Below are positions 1 to 7,411 of a stretch of DNA of 13,054 nucleotides, piece by piece (position 1 is the stretch's first letter; each line of letters starts with the position of its first letter). The position numbers and the translations under genes were made by a program. This DNA is from Devosia sp. (GTDB lineage Bacteria > Pseudomonadota > Alphaproteobacteria > Rhizobiales > Devosiaceae): contig JAQGKG010000363.1 of assembly GCA_028290245.1 (NCBI GenBank), forward strand, positions 1 to 13,054. Reading direction: 5' to 3'. The notes below the pieces were generated by a model. It was not told the DNA's origin. It made no database searches and worked only from the letters and a program-made list of their open reading frames with translations.

Positions 1-329
1 AAGCCGATGGCGCCGGTAACGGTCAGTGGCAGGTAGCGGACGGCGGTGAAGTTGCACATCGTGGCGCCGACGAGGCCCGCCGCGCGCAGCATTTCGAGTT
101 TGACGTCATTGGTGCGCAGCAGGCTCAGGCCCTTGCGCGGCAGGTTGATGCCGGCGGCGAGGCCGAGATGGACTGCATAGCGGACGAACATTACCTGCAG
201 GGCTGGAATACCGACGAGGCCGAGCCATTTGGCGGAACTGTCGAGGCAGACGAACAAGAAATAGGCCGCGAGCGCCAGCCCGATGCCGAGAAGGCGGCGC
301 TCCACAATGGGCGCAGTGGTGATCGACAT
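1..329 (-). CDS. DMT (EamA-type) transporter, N-terminal part, cut by the window edge
   Basis: Reading leftward from an ATG at 329, the frame stays open for 109 codons and leaves the window, so only the N-terminus is visible. It has a short polar start and then a hydrophobic helix at about residues 13-30 (LLGIGLALAAYFLFVCLD). Next comes the pattern SSAKWLG ... LQVMFVRY (residues 31-51), typical of the first EamA repeat of drug/metabolite transporters. A further helix covers about 46-61, a cytoplasmic loop 62-80, and a helix with NFTAVRYLPLT at 93-103, which matches the 'lP..' end of EamA helix 4. Proteins of this family are usually about 300 residues with ten helices in the inner membrane and move small metabolites in or out. 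Substrate cannot be told from this part. No good Shine-Dalgarno precedes the ATG, so the start is likely but not certain. It lies in the same direction as the mannosidase, but the 251-bp spacer with a hairpin element argues against cotranscription. Confidence 0.8.
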   Translation of the reverse strand, partial: MSITTAPIVERRLLGIGLALAAYFLFVCLDSSAKWLGLVGIPALQVMFVRYAVHLGLAAGINLPRKGLSLLRTNDVKLEMLRAAGLVGATMCNFTAVRYLPLTVTGAIG

Positions 330-342
330 GGATAGTCCGAAC

Positions 343-373
343 GGGCGGCGGGAGGGTGGTACAGGGTTGGGGG
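343..373 (+). other. G-tract cluster with G-quadruplex potential
   Basis: The plus strand carries GGG tracts at 343-345, 350-352, 354-356 and 364-366 and a G5 tract at 369-373, with loops of 4, 1, 7 and 2 bases. This meets the usual G3+N1-7 pattern. It lies directly upstream of the leftward transporter start (329), so the G-rich strand would be the template strand of that gene's leader. The surrounding 340-430 region is strongly G-biased. Potential only; in a GC-rich genome such runs may arise without function. Confidence 0.35.
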
Positions 374-446
374 ATGTGGCGGCGGGTGTCAATGAGCGGG
401 GGAGATTTTGTGGCGGTGGGGGCGGATGGAAGAGTTCTTGTTGGGG

Positions 447-563
447 TACCCCCACCTCGCCTCCCCCTGATAGGGGGAGGAACACCATCGCGTTTTTGAC
501 TCGATCCAGTCAGAACTGCCGGCCGGATTCCTCCCCCTTTTCAGGGGAGGTTAGGTGGGGGTA
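447..563. repeat. Nested inverted repeat, REPIN-like element or terminator
   Basis: Two arms of about 38 bases face each other. The outer stem is perfect over 11 bp: TACCCCCACCT at 447-457 pairs with AGGTGGGGGTA at 553-563. Inside each arm is a smaller hairpin. The left one is CCTCCCCCT (460-468), loop GAT, AGGGGGAGG (472-480), a perfect 9-bp stem. The right one is CCTCCCC (530-536) with GGGGAGG (544-550). The reverse complement of the right arm matches the left arm almost base for base (CCTCCCCyTGAwAGGGGGAGGAA type). Two REP-like units in inverted order separated by about 45 bp is the REPIN architecture. The element starts 17 bp beyond the mannosidase stop codon, so it can also act as a transcription terminator or mRNA end for that gene. 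Two GANTC sites (498-502, 526-530) lie between or at the arms. No transposase (RAYT) is visible in the window. Confidence 0.75.
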
Positions 564-580
564 TGCTTCCTTGCTGGCGC

Positions 581-3100
581 TTAGAACGTCTCGCTGAGAT
601 TCCTTACCTTCAGCGACTGCACCAGTTCACTTGCCGTGGGCGTGGCGCCGTGGCGGGGGGTGAAGGTTAGTTCGGTCTGGCGGCCCGGGAGCAGGGTTAT
701 GGCGTTGTCGGAGAAGTAACCGGGAATGTCGACGGTGGCGGTGACGAAGAGAGCGGGCTTGTCCGAAGTCAGGGTCAGCACGCACTGGCCGTCATTGTCG
801 GACCAAGCGGCGCGCACTTCGGGCTGGACCAGTTCATAGGCCTTGTAGGGTTTGGGGAAGAAGTCGTTTTCGCCCAGCAGGTTGCCCTTGGCGTCACGCC
901 AGGAGAAGAACAGGAATTCGTCTTCCGCCAGGTCGGCATATTGGATCGATGTTACGGAGATGGCGCCATCGGGGCTGATGGCCGTGTTGCCGGAGAAGAC
1001 CACCCGATCGCCGCCGCTGATTTTGACGGCGCGGATTTCAAGCGAAATGCTGACCGGACGAGCCGTGTCGTTGATGCCCCGGAAGGTGATGCTGGTGGGC
1101 GGCGCATTTTCGACCGGAGTGCCGCGTGAGTTGGTGGGAACCGCGTCATGTTGCGGCACGGCGACCACGTTGACCGGCAGGAAGAAGCGCTTGGCCATGT
1201 ATTGCAGGATCTTCCACTGCCCGCCGTAGTCGAGGCTGGACCAGGACGCGACCGGCCAGATGTCGTTGATCTGCCAGAACAGCGTGCCCATGCAGCGCGG
1301 CTTGGTGGAGCGCCAGTATTCGATGGCGGTCTTGATGGCGAGGCCTTGCTGGATCTGGGACAGGAAGACCATCTGGTCGAAGTCGCGCGGGAAGCGGAAG
1401 TACCGCGTCATGGTTTCGAGAATGCGGGCATTGCCGCCGGCATTGCGCTGGTGGTTTTCCATCACCGGCGAGGACGGATTGCGGTCTTTTTCCTCGGCGA
1501 AGGTCTCGATGACATTCATTGAGGTGAAGGACTGGAATCCGAACTCGGAGGCAAAGCGCGGGTTGACCGTGCGGTAGGCCTCGAAGGGCTTGGCGGAGTG
1601 CCAGACGTCCCAATAATGGGTATCGCCGCGAGTATCGGCGTGCCAGCCGTCGGAAAAATCGAGATAGCCCATCGATGGCGAAGACGGCCAGAAGCGGCGG
1701 GCGGGATCTTCGTCTTCGACGATGTTTCCGAGCATGGAGTTCAGGCGGTCGTAATTGGCAACGTAGCGCTCAGGCGCGGCCTTGGTCTCTGGGTACCAGC
1801 CGAGCGAGCCGATAACCTCGTTGTCGCCGCACCACAGCGCAATGCAGGAGTGGTGGCTGAGGCGACGGACCTGCTGGGTGATCTCGGTGCGGACGTTGTC
1901 GAGGAAGGGGCGATCGGAGGGGTAGCTCATGCAGGCGAACATGAAATCGTGCCAGATCAGGATGCCGAGTTCGTCGCACAGCTCGTAGAAATAGTCGGGC
2001 TCATACTGGCCGCCGCCCCAGATGCGGAGCATGTTCATGTTGGCGGCCTTGGCGCTTTCGAGCAGGTCGCGGATGACGGCAGGCGTGATGCGCGACGGAA
2101 TGGCGTCCGCGGGGATCCAGTTGGCGCCCAGCATGGTGATGTCGCGGCCGTTAATGCGGCACTTGAAGCTGTGGTCGATCTCGTCTTTTTCGACGATCCA
2201 TTCGAGCTTGCGCAGGCCGACCTGGCGGGTGGTTTTTTCGCCCTCCAAGTTAGTCGCCAGCTCATACAGCGGCTGCTCGCCCTGCCCTGCTGGCCACCAC
2301 AGCTTTGGATTGTGGATGGTGATGTTGTGGATGAAGACGTTCTCGCCCTTTTGCACCGAGACCTTGTCGGCGATGAGTTGACCGTCGATGGTGTGTTCGA
2401 GTTCCACTTCACCGTGGGCGAAAGCGAAAAGACGAGTCTTTATCGAGAGTTCGACCGATGTGCTGCCATGAGCCTGGTCGACCTGGACGCTTTCCTGACG
2501 GGCCAGGCGCGACTTGCGCAGTGCCATGGTGCCGTAGACGCCGATGGGCATGATGCAGATGCCCCAATCCCAACCCGCGTGGCAGGCGGCCTTGCGGATG
2601 AAGTTCATGTGGATGCCGGCGAGGCCATTGGTCTGGTAGTTCTTGGTAAAGGGGATCGGGAACGGGTGCGCGTCGGCGCGGGCCTTGGCGACATCGGGGG
2701 CGATGTCGAATTCGATGCGCAGCGTGTTGTCGCCCTGGCGAACCTTGCCGGTGACATCGATGTCGTTGCGGATAAAGCTGTTCTGGGTTTTGGCAATGAC
2801 CTCGCCATTCAGCAGTACGGTAGCGATGCAGTCGATCTCGGCCAGGGTGAGGGTGATGTAGCCGTCGAGATCGGCGGCGCTGGCGGTGAAGCTGCGCTCA
2901 ACCGACCAGGCGGTCTCGTTGACCCACATCACGGTCTTTTCGTTTTCGCCGAAATAGGGATCGGGAATGCGGTCTGCTGCCAGTAGGGCGCCATGGACGT
3001 CGCCCGGCAGAGTGATGGGTGCAGTGATGTCGCTCGTAGGAGACGCAAGGGTGAAGCTGCCCGTCAGGTCGAGGGCGGAATAGGTGGCTGGCATGGCCAT
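581..3100 (-). CDS. Beta-mannosidase, glycoside hydrolase family 2
   Basis: An 839-residue GH2 enzyme that should release terminal beta-D-mannose from the non-reducing ends of manno-oligosaccharides. The N-terminal jelly-roll (about 5-195) contains LPGDVHGALL and GIHMNFIRKAACHAGWDWG (162-180), both typical of beta-mannosidases. An Ig-like domain (about 200-300) follows, then the TIM barrel with WGGGQYE (361-367). The acid/base is E428 in LWCGDNEV and the nucleophile E519 in ASEFGFQS. The stretch GTLFWQINDIWPVASWSSLD (605-624) is a family hallmark; C-terminal beta domains finish the protein at full length. The acid/base motif has D where many relatives have N (WCGNNE); the catalytic NE pair is intact. 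There is no signal peptide, so it acts in the cytoplasm on imported mannosides. The start is supported by GAGGAG six bases before the first ATG. A strong promoter with a LacI-type operator lies upstream, and the REP-like hairpin follows the stop. No transporter or other sugar gene is beside it. Confidence 0.95.
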   Translation of the reverse strand: MAMPATYSALDLTGSFTLASPTSDITAPITLPGDVHGALLAADRIPDPYFGENEKTVMWVNETAWSVERSFTASAADLDGYITLTLAEIDCIATVLLNGEVIAKTQNSFIRNDIDVTGKVRQGDNTLRIEFDIAPDVAKARADAHPFPIPFTKNYQTNGLAGIHMNFIRKAACHAGWDWGICIMPIGVYGTMALRKSRLARQESVQVDQAHGSTSVELSIKTRLFAFAHGEVELEHTIDGQLIADKVSVQKGENVFIHNITIHNPKLWWPAGQGEQPLYELATNLEGEKTTRQVGLRKLEWIVEKDEIDHSFKCRINGRDITMLGANWIPADAIPSRITPAVIRDLLESAKAANMNMLRIWGGGQYEPDYFYELCDELGILIWHDFMFACMSYPSDRPFLDNVRTEITQQVRRLSHHSCIALWCGDNEVIGSLGWYPETKAAPERYVANYDRLNSMLGNIVEDEDPARRFWPSSPSMGYLDFSDGWHADTRGDTHYWDVWHSAKPFEAYRTVNPRFASEFGFQSFTSMNVIETFAEEKDRNPSSPVMENHQRNAGGNARILETMTRYFRFPRDFDQMVFLSQIQQGLAIKTAIEYWRSTKPRCMGTLFWQINDIWPVASWSSLDYGGQWKILQYMAKRFFLPVNVVAVPQHDAVPTNSRGTPVENAPPTSITFRGINDTARPVSISLEIRAVKISGGDRVVFSGNTAISPDGAISVTSIQYADLAEDEFLFFSWRDAKGNLLGENDFFPKPYKAYELVQPEVRAAWSDNDGQCVLTLTSDKPALFVTATVDIPGYFSDNAITLLPGRQTELTFTPRHGATPTASELVQSLKVRNLSETF

Positions 3101-3162
3101 GGTGGTCTCCTCAGGCGCGGTTTTGACGGCGCTCGGCGTGGTTTCTGCGACGACCGCTTACG

Positions 3163-3178
3163 GTGCAATCGATTGCAC
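3163..3178. promoter_or_regulatory. LacI-family-type operator
   Basis: GTGCAATCGATTGCAC is a perfect 16-bp palindrome centred on CG. It has the TGnAAnCGnTTnCA form recognised by LacI-family regulators of sugar genes. It overlaps the predicted transcription start of the mannosidase, just after the -10 box, where a bound repressor would block initiation. The regulator gene is not in the window. Palindrome seen directly; the regulator class is inferred from motif form. Confidence 0.75.
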
Positions 3179-3181
3179 AAC

Positions 3182-3210
3182 GTTCTAGCCGGACTCGCGA
3201 TCGCTTCCAA
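3182..3210 (-). promoter_or_regulatory. Probable promoter of the mannosidase
   Basis: On the minus strand TTGGAA (3210-3205), a 17-base spacer and TAGAAC (3187-3182) form a reasonable sigma-70-like promoter. Transcription would start near 3175, inside the LacI-type palindrome, giving a leader of about 75 bases before the ATG at 3100. A GANTC site (GACTC, 3192-3196) lies in the spacer. Prediction by eye from consensus. Confidence 0.5.
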
Positions 3211-3278
3211 TGGGTTGGCTGGCGGAATTTTCGCGAATTGCATCGTTGCTTTTGGCGTTTTTCGAACGATCGGTGCGG

Positions 3279-3308
3279 TTGAATCGATTTCGTTTACGGG
3301 TCTATTAG
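3279..3308 (+). promoter_or_regulatory. Possible promoter of the GGDEF-EAL gene
   Basis: TTGAAT (3279-3284), an 18-base spacer and TATTAG (3303-3308) resemble -35 and -10 boxes (4-5 of 6 matches each). They lie about 45 bases before the ATG at 3354. A GAATC (GANTC-type) site overlaps the -35 box at 3281-3285. Weak evidence on its own; position is right. Confidence 0.3.
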
Positions 3309-3353
3309 GATTTGCAAGCCTAGCTTCGGCCCGTTGCAGGGGGCCAGAAGGCC

Positions 3354-5330
3354 ATGTCGGGTCTGAAGACCATAAAGCAGTTCTTTGCCGTTCCAGATGA
3401 TCCCAATCTGGTTCAGGCGCAGGCACGGGCCTTCACCCGGCAAGTTCCGCTGATGTACGGCATTCTGCTGGTCAATTCGCTGGCGCTGGCCGCTACGCAT
3501 GACAGTGCGCCAGACTTGCTTCGGCTTTACATTCCAGGATTGCTGACGCTCATCTGTGTCCTGCGCATCATGTTCTGGCTGCGCACGCGCAACCAGGCCA
3601 CCAGCGACGCTAAGGCCCGTCGCATGCTCTCAAGCACGGTCTATATTTCCGCTGTGCTCGGCGTGGGTTTTTCGACTTGGGCGCTGAGCCTTTATCGTTA
3701 CGGCGGGCCGTTCCAACAATCGCACATCGCCTTCTATATGGGCATCACCAGCATTGGCTGCGTGTTTTGCCTGATGCATTTGCGTGCCGCCGCAACACTC
3801 GTGGCGCTTTGCGTCGTGATACCTTTTACCGCGTTCTTCGTGGTTACAGGCAATCCGGTGTTCGGTGCCCTGGCCCTAAACCTGATCCTGGTGGTCGGCG
3901 GCCTGATGTCGATCCTGTTCGGCAATTACCGCGACTTTGCTGAATTGATCGCGTCGCGCTCGGAAATGGAGCGCAAGCAGCGGCAAACGCAGAGCCTGTC
4001 GGACGAAAACGATCGACTGGCCAATGTGGATAGCATGACGGGCCTGCCGAACCGGCGCTGGTTCGACCGGCATCTGGAAGCGGCACTAGCCCTTGCGGAG
4101 GCCGAGGGACGGCAGATCGCTGTGGCTCGGCTCGATCTCGATAGCTTCAAATCGGTCAATGACATTTTTGGACAGATCACCGGCGACCGCGTGCTGGTGG
4201 AAGTGGCGCAGCGCATCAATGCCCTGCGCCGGCCATCGACCATGGTGGCCCGGTTGGGCAACGACAATTTCGCGTTGATCCTGGTGGAAATGACCACGGA
4301 AGCCGCCTTGCAATCCTGTGGTGATGTGCTGACAGCGGCGATGCGGCCGAGTTTTGACACCAAGCTGGGCATCGTGCACTTGTCGGCTTCGGCGGGCTTT
4401 GCGGCATCCAAGCCGGGTGACACCGCTGATACGCTGTACGACCGGGCAGATTATGTGACCTGGGTCGCCAAGCGCGAGGCCCGCGGCAGGGCCATGGTGT
4501 TCAGCGAGTGCCATGCCGCCGAATTGAGCCGCGTGCGCAGAATGGAACATGCGCTGCGCACCGCCGATCTCGACAGCGAAATCCACATCGTGTTCCAGCC
4601 GCAGTTCGATGTCGCGCTGAACCGGATCTCGGGCTACGAAGTGCTGGCGCGCTGGCGCAGCCCACTGCTGGGCGATGTGTCGCCGGTCGATTTCATCCCC
4701 ATGGCCGAGCGCATGGGCATGATCAGCAAGATCACGCAGACCGTGCTTGGCAAGGCGCTTACCGTGTCGGCCAAGCTGCCGCGTTCGCTGCGTCTGTCGG
4801 TAAATCTATCGGCTCATGATCTCGCTTCGACCACCACCATCGAGGCCATCGTGGCGCTGGTGGGAAAGTTCGGCAAGCCGTGCCGCATCGACTTCGAGAT
4901 TAACGAAACCGCCGTGATGCGCGACTTGGAGCAGGCCAGCGACGGGCTAATCGCGCTGCTGGCGCTGGGCTCACGTATTGCGCTGGACGACTTTGGCACG
5001 GGCCATTCGAGCCTGACGCATGTGCAGAAATTGCCGCTCGACCGCATCAAAGTGGATCGCAGCTTCGTCAAGGAAGTCATCACCGATCCAACCAGCCGCG
5101 CCATCGTCAAGACCACGGTTGACCTGTGCCGTAACCTCGGGATTTCCTGCGTGTTCGAGGGCATCGAGACCGAAGAGCAGCTCGATGTGCTGCTTGGCCT
5201 TGGTGGCACGGTGATGCAGGGCTATCTGTTTGGACGGCCAATGAGCGAAGAAGCGATGTTCGAACAGCTTTCTACCCAGCACAAAGGCTGGCATTTCCAG
5301 CGCAGCCAGATGTTCGGCGCCGCGAGCTGA
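3354..5330 (+). CDS. Membrane GGDEF-EAL protein with degenerate GGDEF, probable c-di-GMP phosphodiesterase
   Basis: A 658-residue protein. About six hydrophobic segments fill residues 33-190 and have no sensor domain I recognise. A short polar helix (about 195-225) leads to a GGDEF domain (about 222-385). That domain keeps DSMTGLPNRR (226-235) and the substrate-pocket region DLDSFKSVND (261-270), but the signature reads GNDNF (302-306) instead of GG(D/E)EF. The RxxD inhibitory site position is RPST (293-296). Cyclase activity is therefore doubtful; such domains often bind GTP and regulate. The EAL domain (about 405-640) looks complete: E429 (EVL form of EAL), N484, E515, D545 and D546 in DDFGTG, K566, E602 in FEGIET and Q622. 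Expected role: hydrolysis of c-di-GMP at the inner membrane, affecting motility or attachment. AGGGGG and AGAAGG precede the start. It ends 19 bp before the convergent ABC gene, with no clear terminator in the gap. Confidence 0.93.
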   Translation: MSGLKTIKQFFAVPDDPNLVQAQARAFTRQVPLMYGILLVNSLALAATHDSAPDLLRLYIPGLLTLICVLRIMFWLRTRNQATSDAKARRMLSSTVYISAVLGVGFSTWALSLYRYGGPFQQSHIAFYMGITSIGCVFCLMHLRAAATLVALCVVIPFTAFFVVTGNPVFGALALNLILVVGGLMSILFGNYRDFAELIASRSEMERKQRQTQSLSDENDRLANVDSMTGLPNRRWFDRHLEAALALAEAEGRQIAVARLDLDSFKSVNDIFGQITGDRVLVEVAQRINALRRPSTMVARLGNDNFALILVEMTTEAALQSCGDVLTAAMRPSFDTKLGIVHLSASAGFAASKPGDTADTLYDRADYVTWVAKREARGRAMVFSECHAAELSRVRRMEHALRTADLDSEIHIVFQPQFDVALNRISGYEVLARWRSPLLGDVSPVDFIPMAERMGMISKITQTVLGKALTVSAKLPRSLRLSVNLSAHDLASTTTIEAIVALVGKFGKPCRIDFEINETAVMRDLEQASDGLIALLALGSRIALDDFGTGHSSLTHVQKLPLDRIKVDRSFVKEVITDPTSRAIVKTTVDLCRNLGISCVFEGIETEEQLDVLLGLGGTVMQGYLFGRPMSEEAMFEQLSTQHKGWHFQRSQMFGAAS

Positions 5331-5349
5331 ATCCCGCGACGCCGGTGTC

Positions 5350-7209
5350 TTATTCCGCTGGCGCATCCAGATCGAGGAACCCGCCAGATTGGCGTTCCCA
5401 GAGGTGAGCGTAGTGACCGCCGGAGGCGAGAAGTTGGGCGTGGGTGCCCTCTTCCACAATCTTGCCCTGTTCCAGCACCACCAGACGATCCATCGCCGCA
5501 ATCGTGGAGAGACGATGGGCGATGGCGATCACCGTCTTGCCCTGCATCAGCGTGGTCAGTTGCTCCTGGATCGCCGCCTCGACTTCGGAGTCGAGGGCCG
5601 AGGTGGCTTCGTCGAGCACGAGGATCGGAGCATTTTTGAGCAAGACGCGGGCGATGGCGACGCGCTGGCGCTGGCCGCCGGATAGCTTGACGCCGCGCTC
5701 GCCGACATGGGCGTCGTAGCCGGTGTTGCCCTTGGGATCGACCAGCGCGATGATAACGTCATGCACCTTGGCCTGTTCGGCGGCCCGCATCATTTCCTCG
5801 TCGGTGGCTGACTGGCGGCCGTATTTGAGGTTTTCGCGGATTGATCGATGTAACAGGGATGTGTCCTGGCTGACCAGCCCAATGGCCGCCCGAACGCTTT
5901 CCTGGGTGACGTCGCGCACATCCTGCCCGTCGATGCGGATGCCGCCCTCCTGCACGTCGAACATGCGCAATGCCAGATTGACCAGCGTCGACTTGCCAGA
6001 GCCGGAGCGACCGACGAGGCCGATCTTTTCGCCCGGAGCCACCGTCAGGCTGAACTCGTCGATCACCGAGCCCTGCTTGCCGCGCCAGTAGTTGAAGCTG
6101 ACATTGTCATAGACCAACTCGCCGCTCGTGACCTGCATCGGCTTGGCATCGGGCTTGTCGAGCATGCTCAGCGGCTGGGCGATAGTATCCATCGAGTCGC
6201 GGATAGTGCCGATCTGGCGGAAGATGCTGGAGCCGATTTCGAGTATCCAGCCGCTCATGTTCATGATCTGAAGCGCGAAGGGGACGGCGGTTGCGACGGC
6301 TGCCGCCGATAACGTGCCATTGTTCCAGCCCATCAGGGCCAGCCACGTGACCGAGACCACGAGGGCTGCGTTGAGAAAGAACAGGATCGACCACATGTAG
6401 GTGAACACCCGCATCAGCTTGCGGAAGCTGACGGCGTGGTCGTTGATCGAGTCCGAGACGTAGAGGTCTTCGTGCTCGCCGGTCGAGAAGGTCTTGAGCG
6501 TCTGGATGTTGGTGTAGCTATCGACGATGCGTCCGGTCATCACCGATTTGCTCTCCGAGAGGTCCTCGGAATATTGGGCGATCAGCGGCATGGTGATGCT
6601 GAAGAGGATCGCATAGAGCAGCAGCCAGATGCCTATCGGCACCAGTAGCATGAGGTCGAGCTGGGCCAGCACGATGATCGCCACGACGACGAAGATCAGC
6701 GCGTACCAGGCGGCGTCGATTGTCAGGTTCACGCCGATTTCGATGGCTTCGCCGGCCTGGATGATCTTGTTGGAGATCCGCCCGGCAAAGTCGTTCTGGA
6801 AGAAGGTCCAGCTCTGGCGGATGACGTGATAGTGGCTTTGCCAGCGCACCACATCGACCAGATTGGGAACGATGCCGTGGTTGCGGATCAGCGTGTCGAG
6901 CATGAAGGTCATCGGGCGGACCAGCACGACGACGACGATCATCCAGAGGAAGGTCTGGCCGTGTTGGTCGAAGATTTCGCCGGGATTGGTGGTGGCCAGC
7001 ATGCCGACCACGAGACCGACAAACACGGGCATCAGCGCATCGGCAATGGAGCCGATCGACACCAGCGCAATGCGGATGGCAAAGGCCATGCGGAACTGAC
7101 CGATGAAATAGCTGACGAAAGGACGAAGGCCCATTGGCGGCTGGCGGTCTTTGGCCAGTGCGGTGGGCGAATAGAGATGGTCGAAATAGGTGATGACGCG
7201 GTTGAACAT
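5350..7209 (-). CDS. ABC exporter half-transporter, fused permease and ATPase (downstream copy)
   Basis: A 619-residue type I ABC exporter subunit. The membrane domain (about 30-335) has six helices and contains the intracellular segment MTGRIVDSYTNIQTLKTFS (224-242). The nucleotide-binding domain (about 362-605) is complete: aromatic A-loop Y374, Walker A GRSGSGKST (400-408), Q-loop Q448, signature LSGGQ (509-513), Walker B ILVLDE (529-534), D-loop SALD and H-loop H565. It should use ATP to move a lipid, peptide or drug-like substrate out through the inner membrane; the substrate is not readable. The next gene upstream (7412-9268) is a close paralogue of the same length, so a heterodimer is likely. 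AAAGAG six bases before the ATG supports the start. The 202-bp gap to the paralogue carries a 31-codon frame but no obvious terminator, so one operon is likely. Confidence 0.93.
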   Translation of the reverse strand: MFNRVITYFDHLYSPTALAKDRQPPMGLRPFVSYFIGQFRMAFAIRIALVSIGSIADALMPVFVGLVVGMLATTNPGEIFDQHGQTFLWMIVVVVLVRPMTFMLDTLIRNHGIVPNLVDVVRWQSHYHVIRQSWTFFQNDFAGRISNKIIQAGEAIEIGVNLTIDAAWYALIFVVVAIIVLAQLDLMLLVPIGIWLLLYAILFSITMPLIAQYSEDLSESKSVMTGRIVDSYTNIQTLKTFSTGEHEDLYVSDSINDHAVSFRKLMRVFTYMWSILFFLNAALVVSVTWLALMGWNNGTLSAAAVATAVPFALQIMNMSGWILEIGSSIFRQIGTIRDSMDTIAQPLSMLDKPDAKPMQVTSGELVYDNVSFNYWRGKQGSVIDEFSLTVAPGEKIGLVGRSGSGKSTLVNLALRMFDVQEGGIRIDGQDVRDVTQESVRAAIGLVSQDTSLLHRSIRENLKYGRQSATDEEMMRAAEQAKVHDVIIALVDPKGNTGYDAHVGERGVKLSGGQRQRVAIARVLLKNAPILVLDEATSALDSEVEAAIQEQLTTLMQGKTVIAIAHRLSTIAAMDRLVVLEQGKIVEEGTHAQLLASGGHYAHLWERQSGGFLDLDAPAE

Positions 7210-7262
7210 TGTTAGCTCTTTATCTTGAGCCGCGCCTGACGAAGAGGATTTGAGTGCTCAGG

Positions 7263-7358
7263 TCAGGTTCGGAATCGGTCCATGGGTTTGCATTGAGCAA
7301 AGCGGGGCGCGGGACGGTTGGTGCGCGCGGTGATGGCCGTTTCGATATTGTCACCCAT
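7263..7358 (-). CDS. Candidate 31-residue peptide between the ABC genes
   Basis: A short frame starts at ATG 7358 and stops at 7263. The reason to take it seriously is its ribosome binding site: AAAGGAG (7372-7366) seven bases before the ATG, better than that of either ABC gene. It lies 53 bp after the upstream ABC stop and 53 bp before the downstream ABC start, in the same direction. The peptide begins MGDNIETAITARTNRP, is polar and basic towards the end (one Cys, no membrane segment), and resembles nothing I know. It could be a real small protein, a translated leader controlling the downstream ABC gene, or the leftover start of a decayed gene. Its length is far below what composition statistics can judge. 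Confidence 0.4.
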   Translation of the reverse strand: MGDNIETAITARTNRPAPRFAQCKPMDRFRT

Positions 7359-7411
7359 CTGGGTACTCCTTTGGTTTGGTTGGGGGCGGACGCCGGTTGA
7401 CGTCCGGTAGA

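Noticed and set aside
283..597. 104-codon plus-strand frame over the left spacer
   Set aside because: It crosses the G-rich stretch and the inverted repeat, overlaps the starts and ends of two real genes on the other strand, and its product is compositional noise.
1598..2986. 462-codon open frame on the plus strand inside the mannosidase
   Set aside because: It lies entirely antisense to a clear GH2 gene. Its product is an Asp/Val/Ala/Gly-rich string with no family motif, the usual mirror of GC-rich codon use.
5331..5349. Bidirectional terminator between the convergent GGDEF-EAL and ABC genes
   Set aside because: The 19-base gap has no stem with a flanking T-run.
7387..7406. Small hairpin CGGACG...CGTCCG after the upstream ABC gene
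   Set aside because: Only a 6-bp stem with an 8-base loop and no T-run on the transcribed strand; too weak for a terminator and the downstream ABC gene appears cotranscribed.
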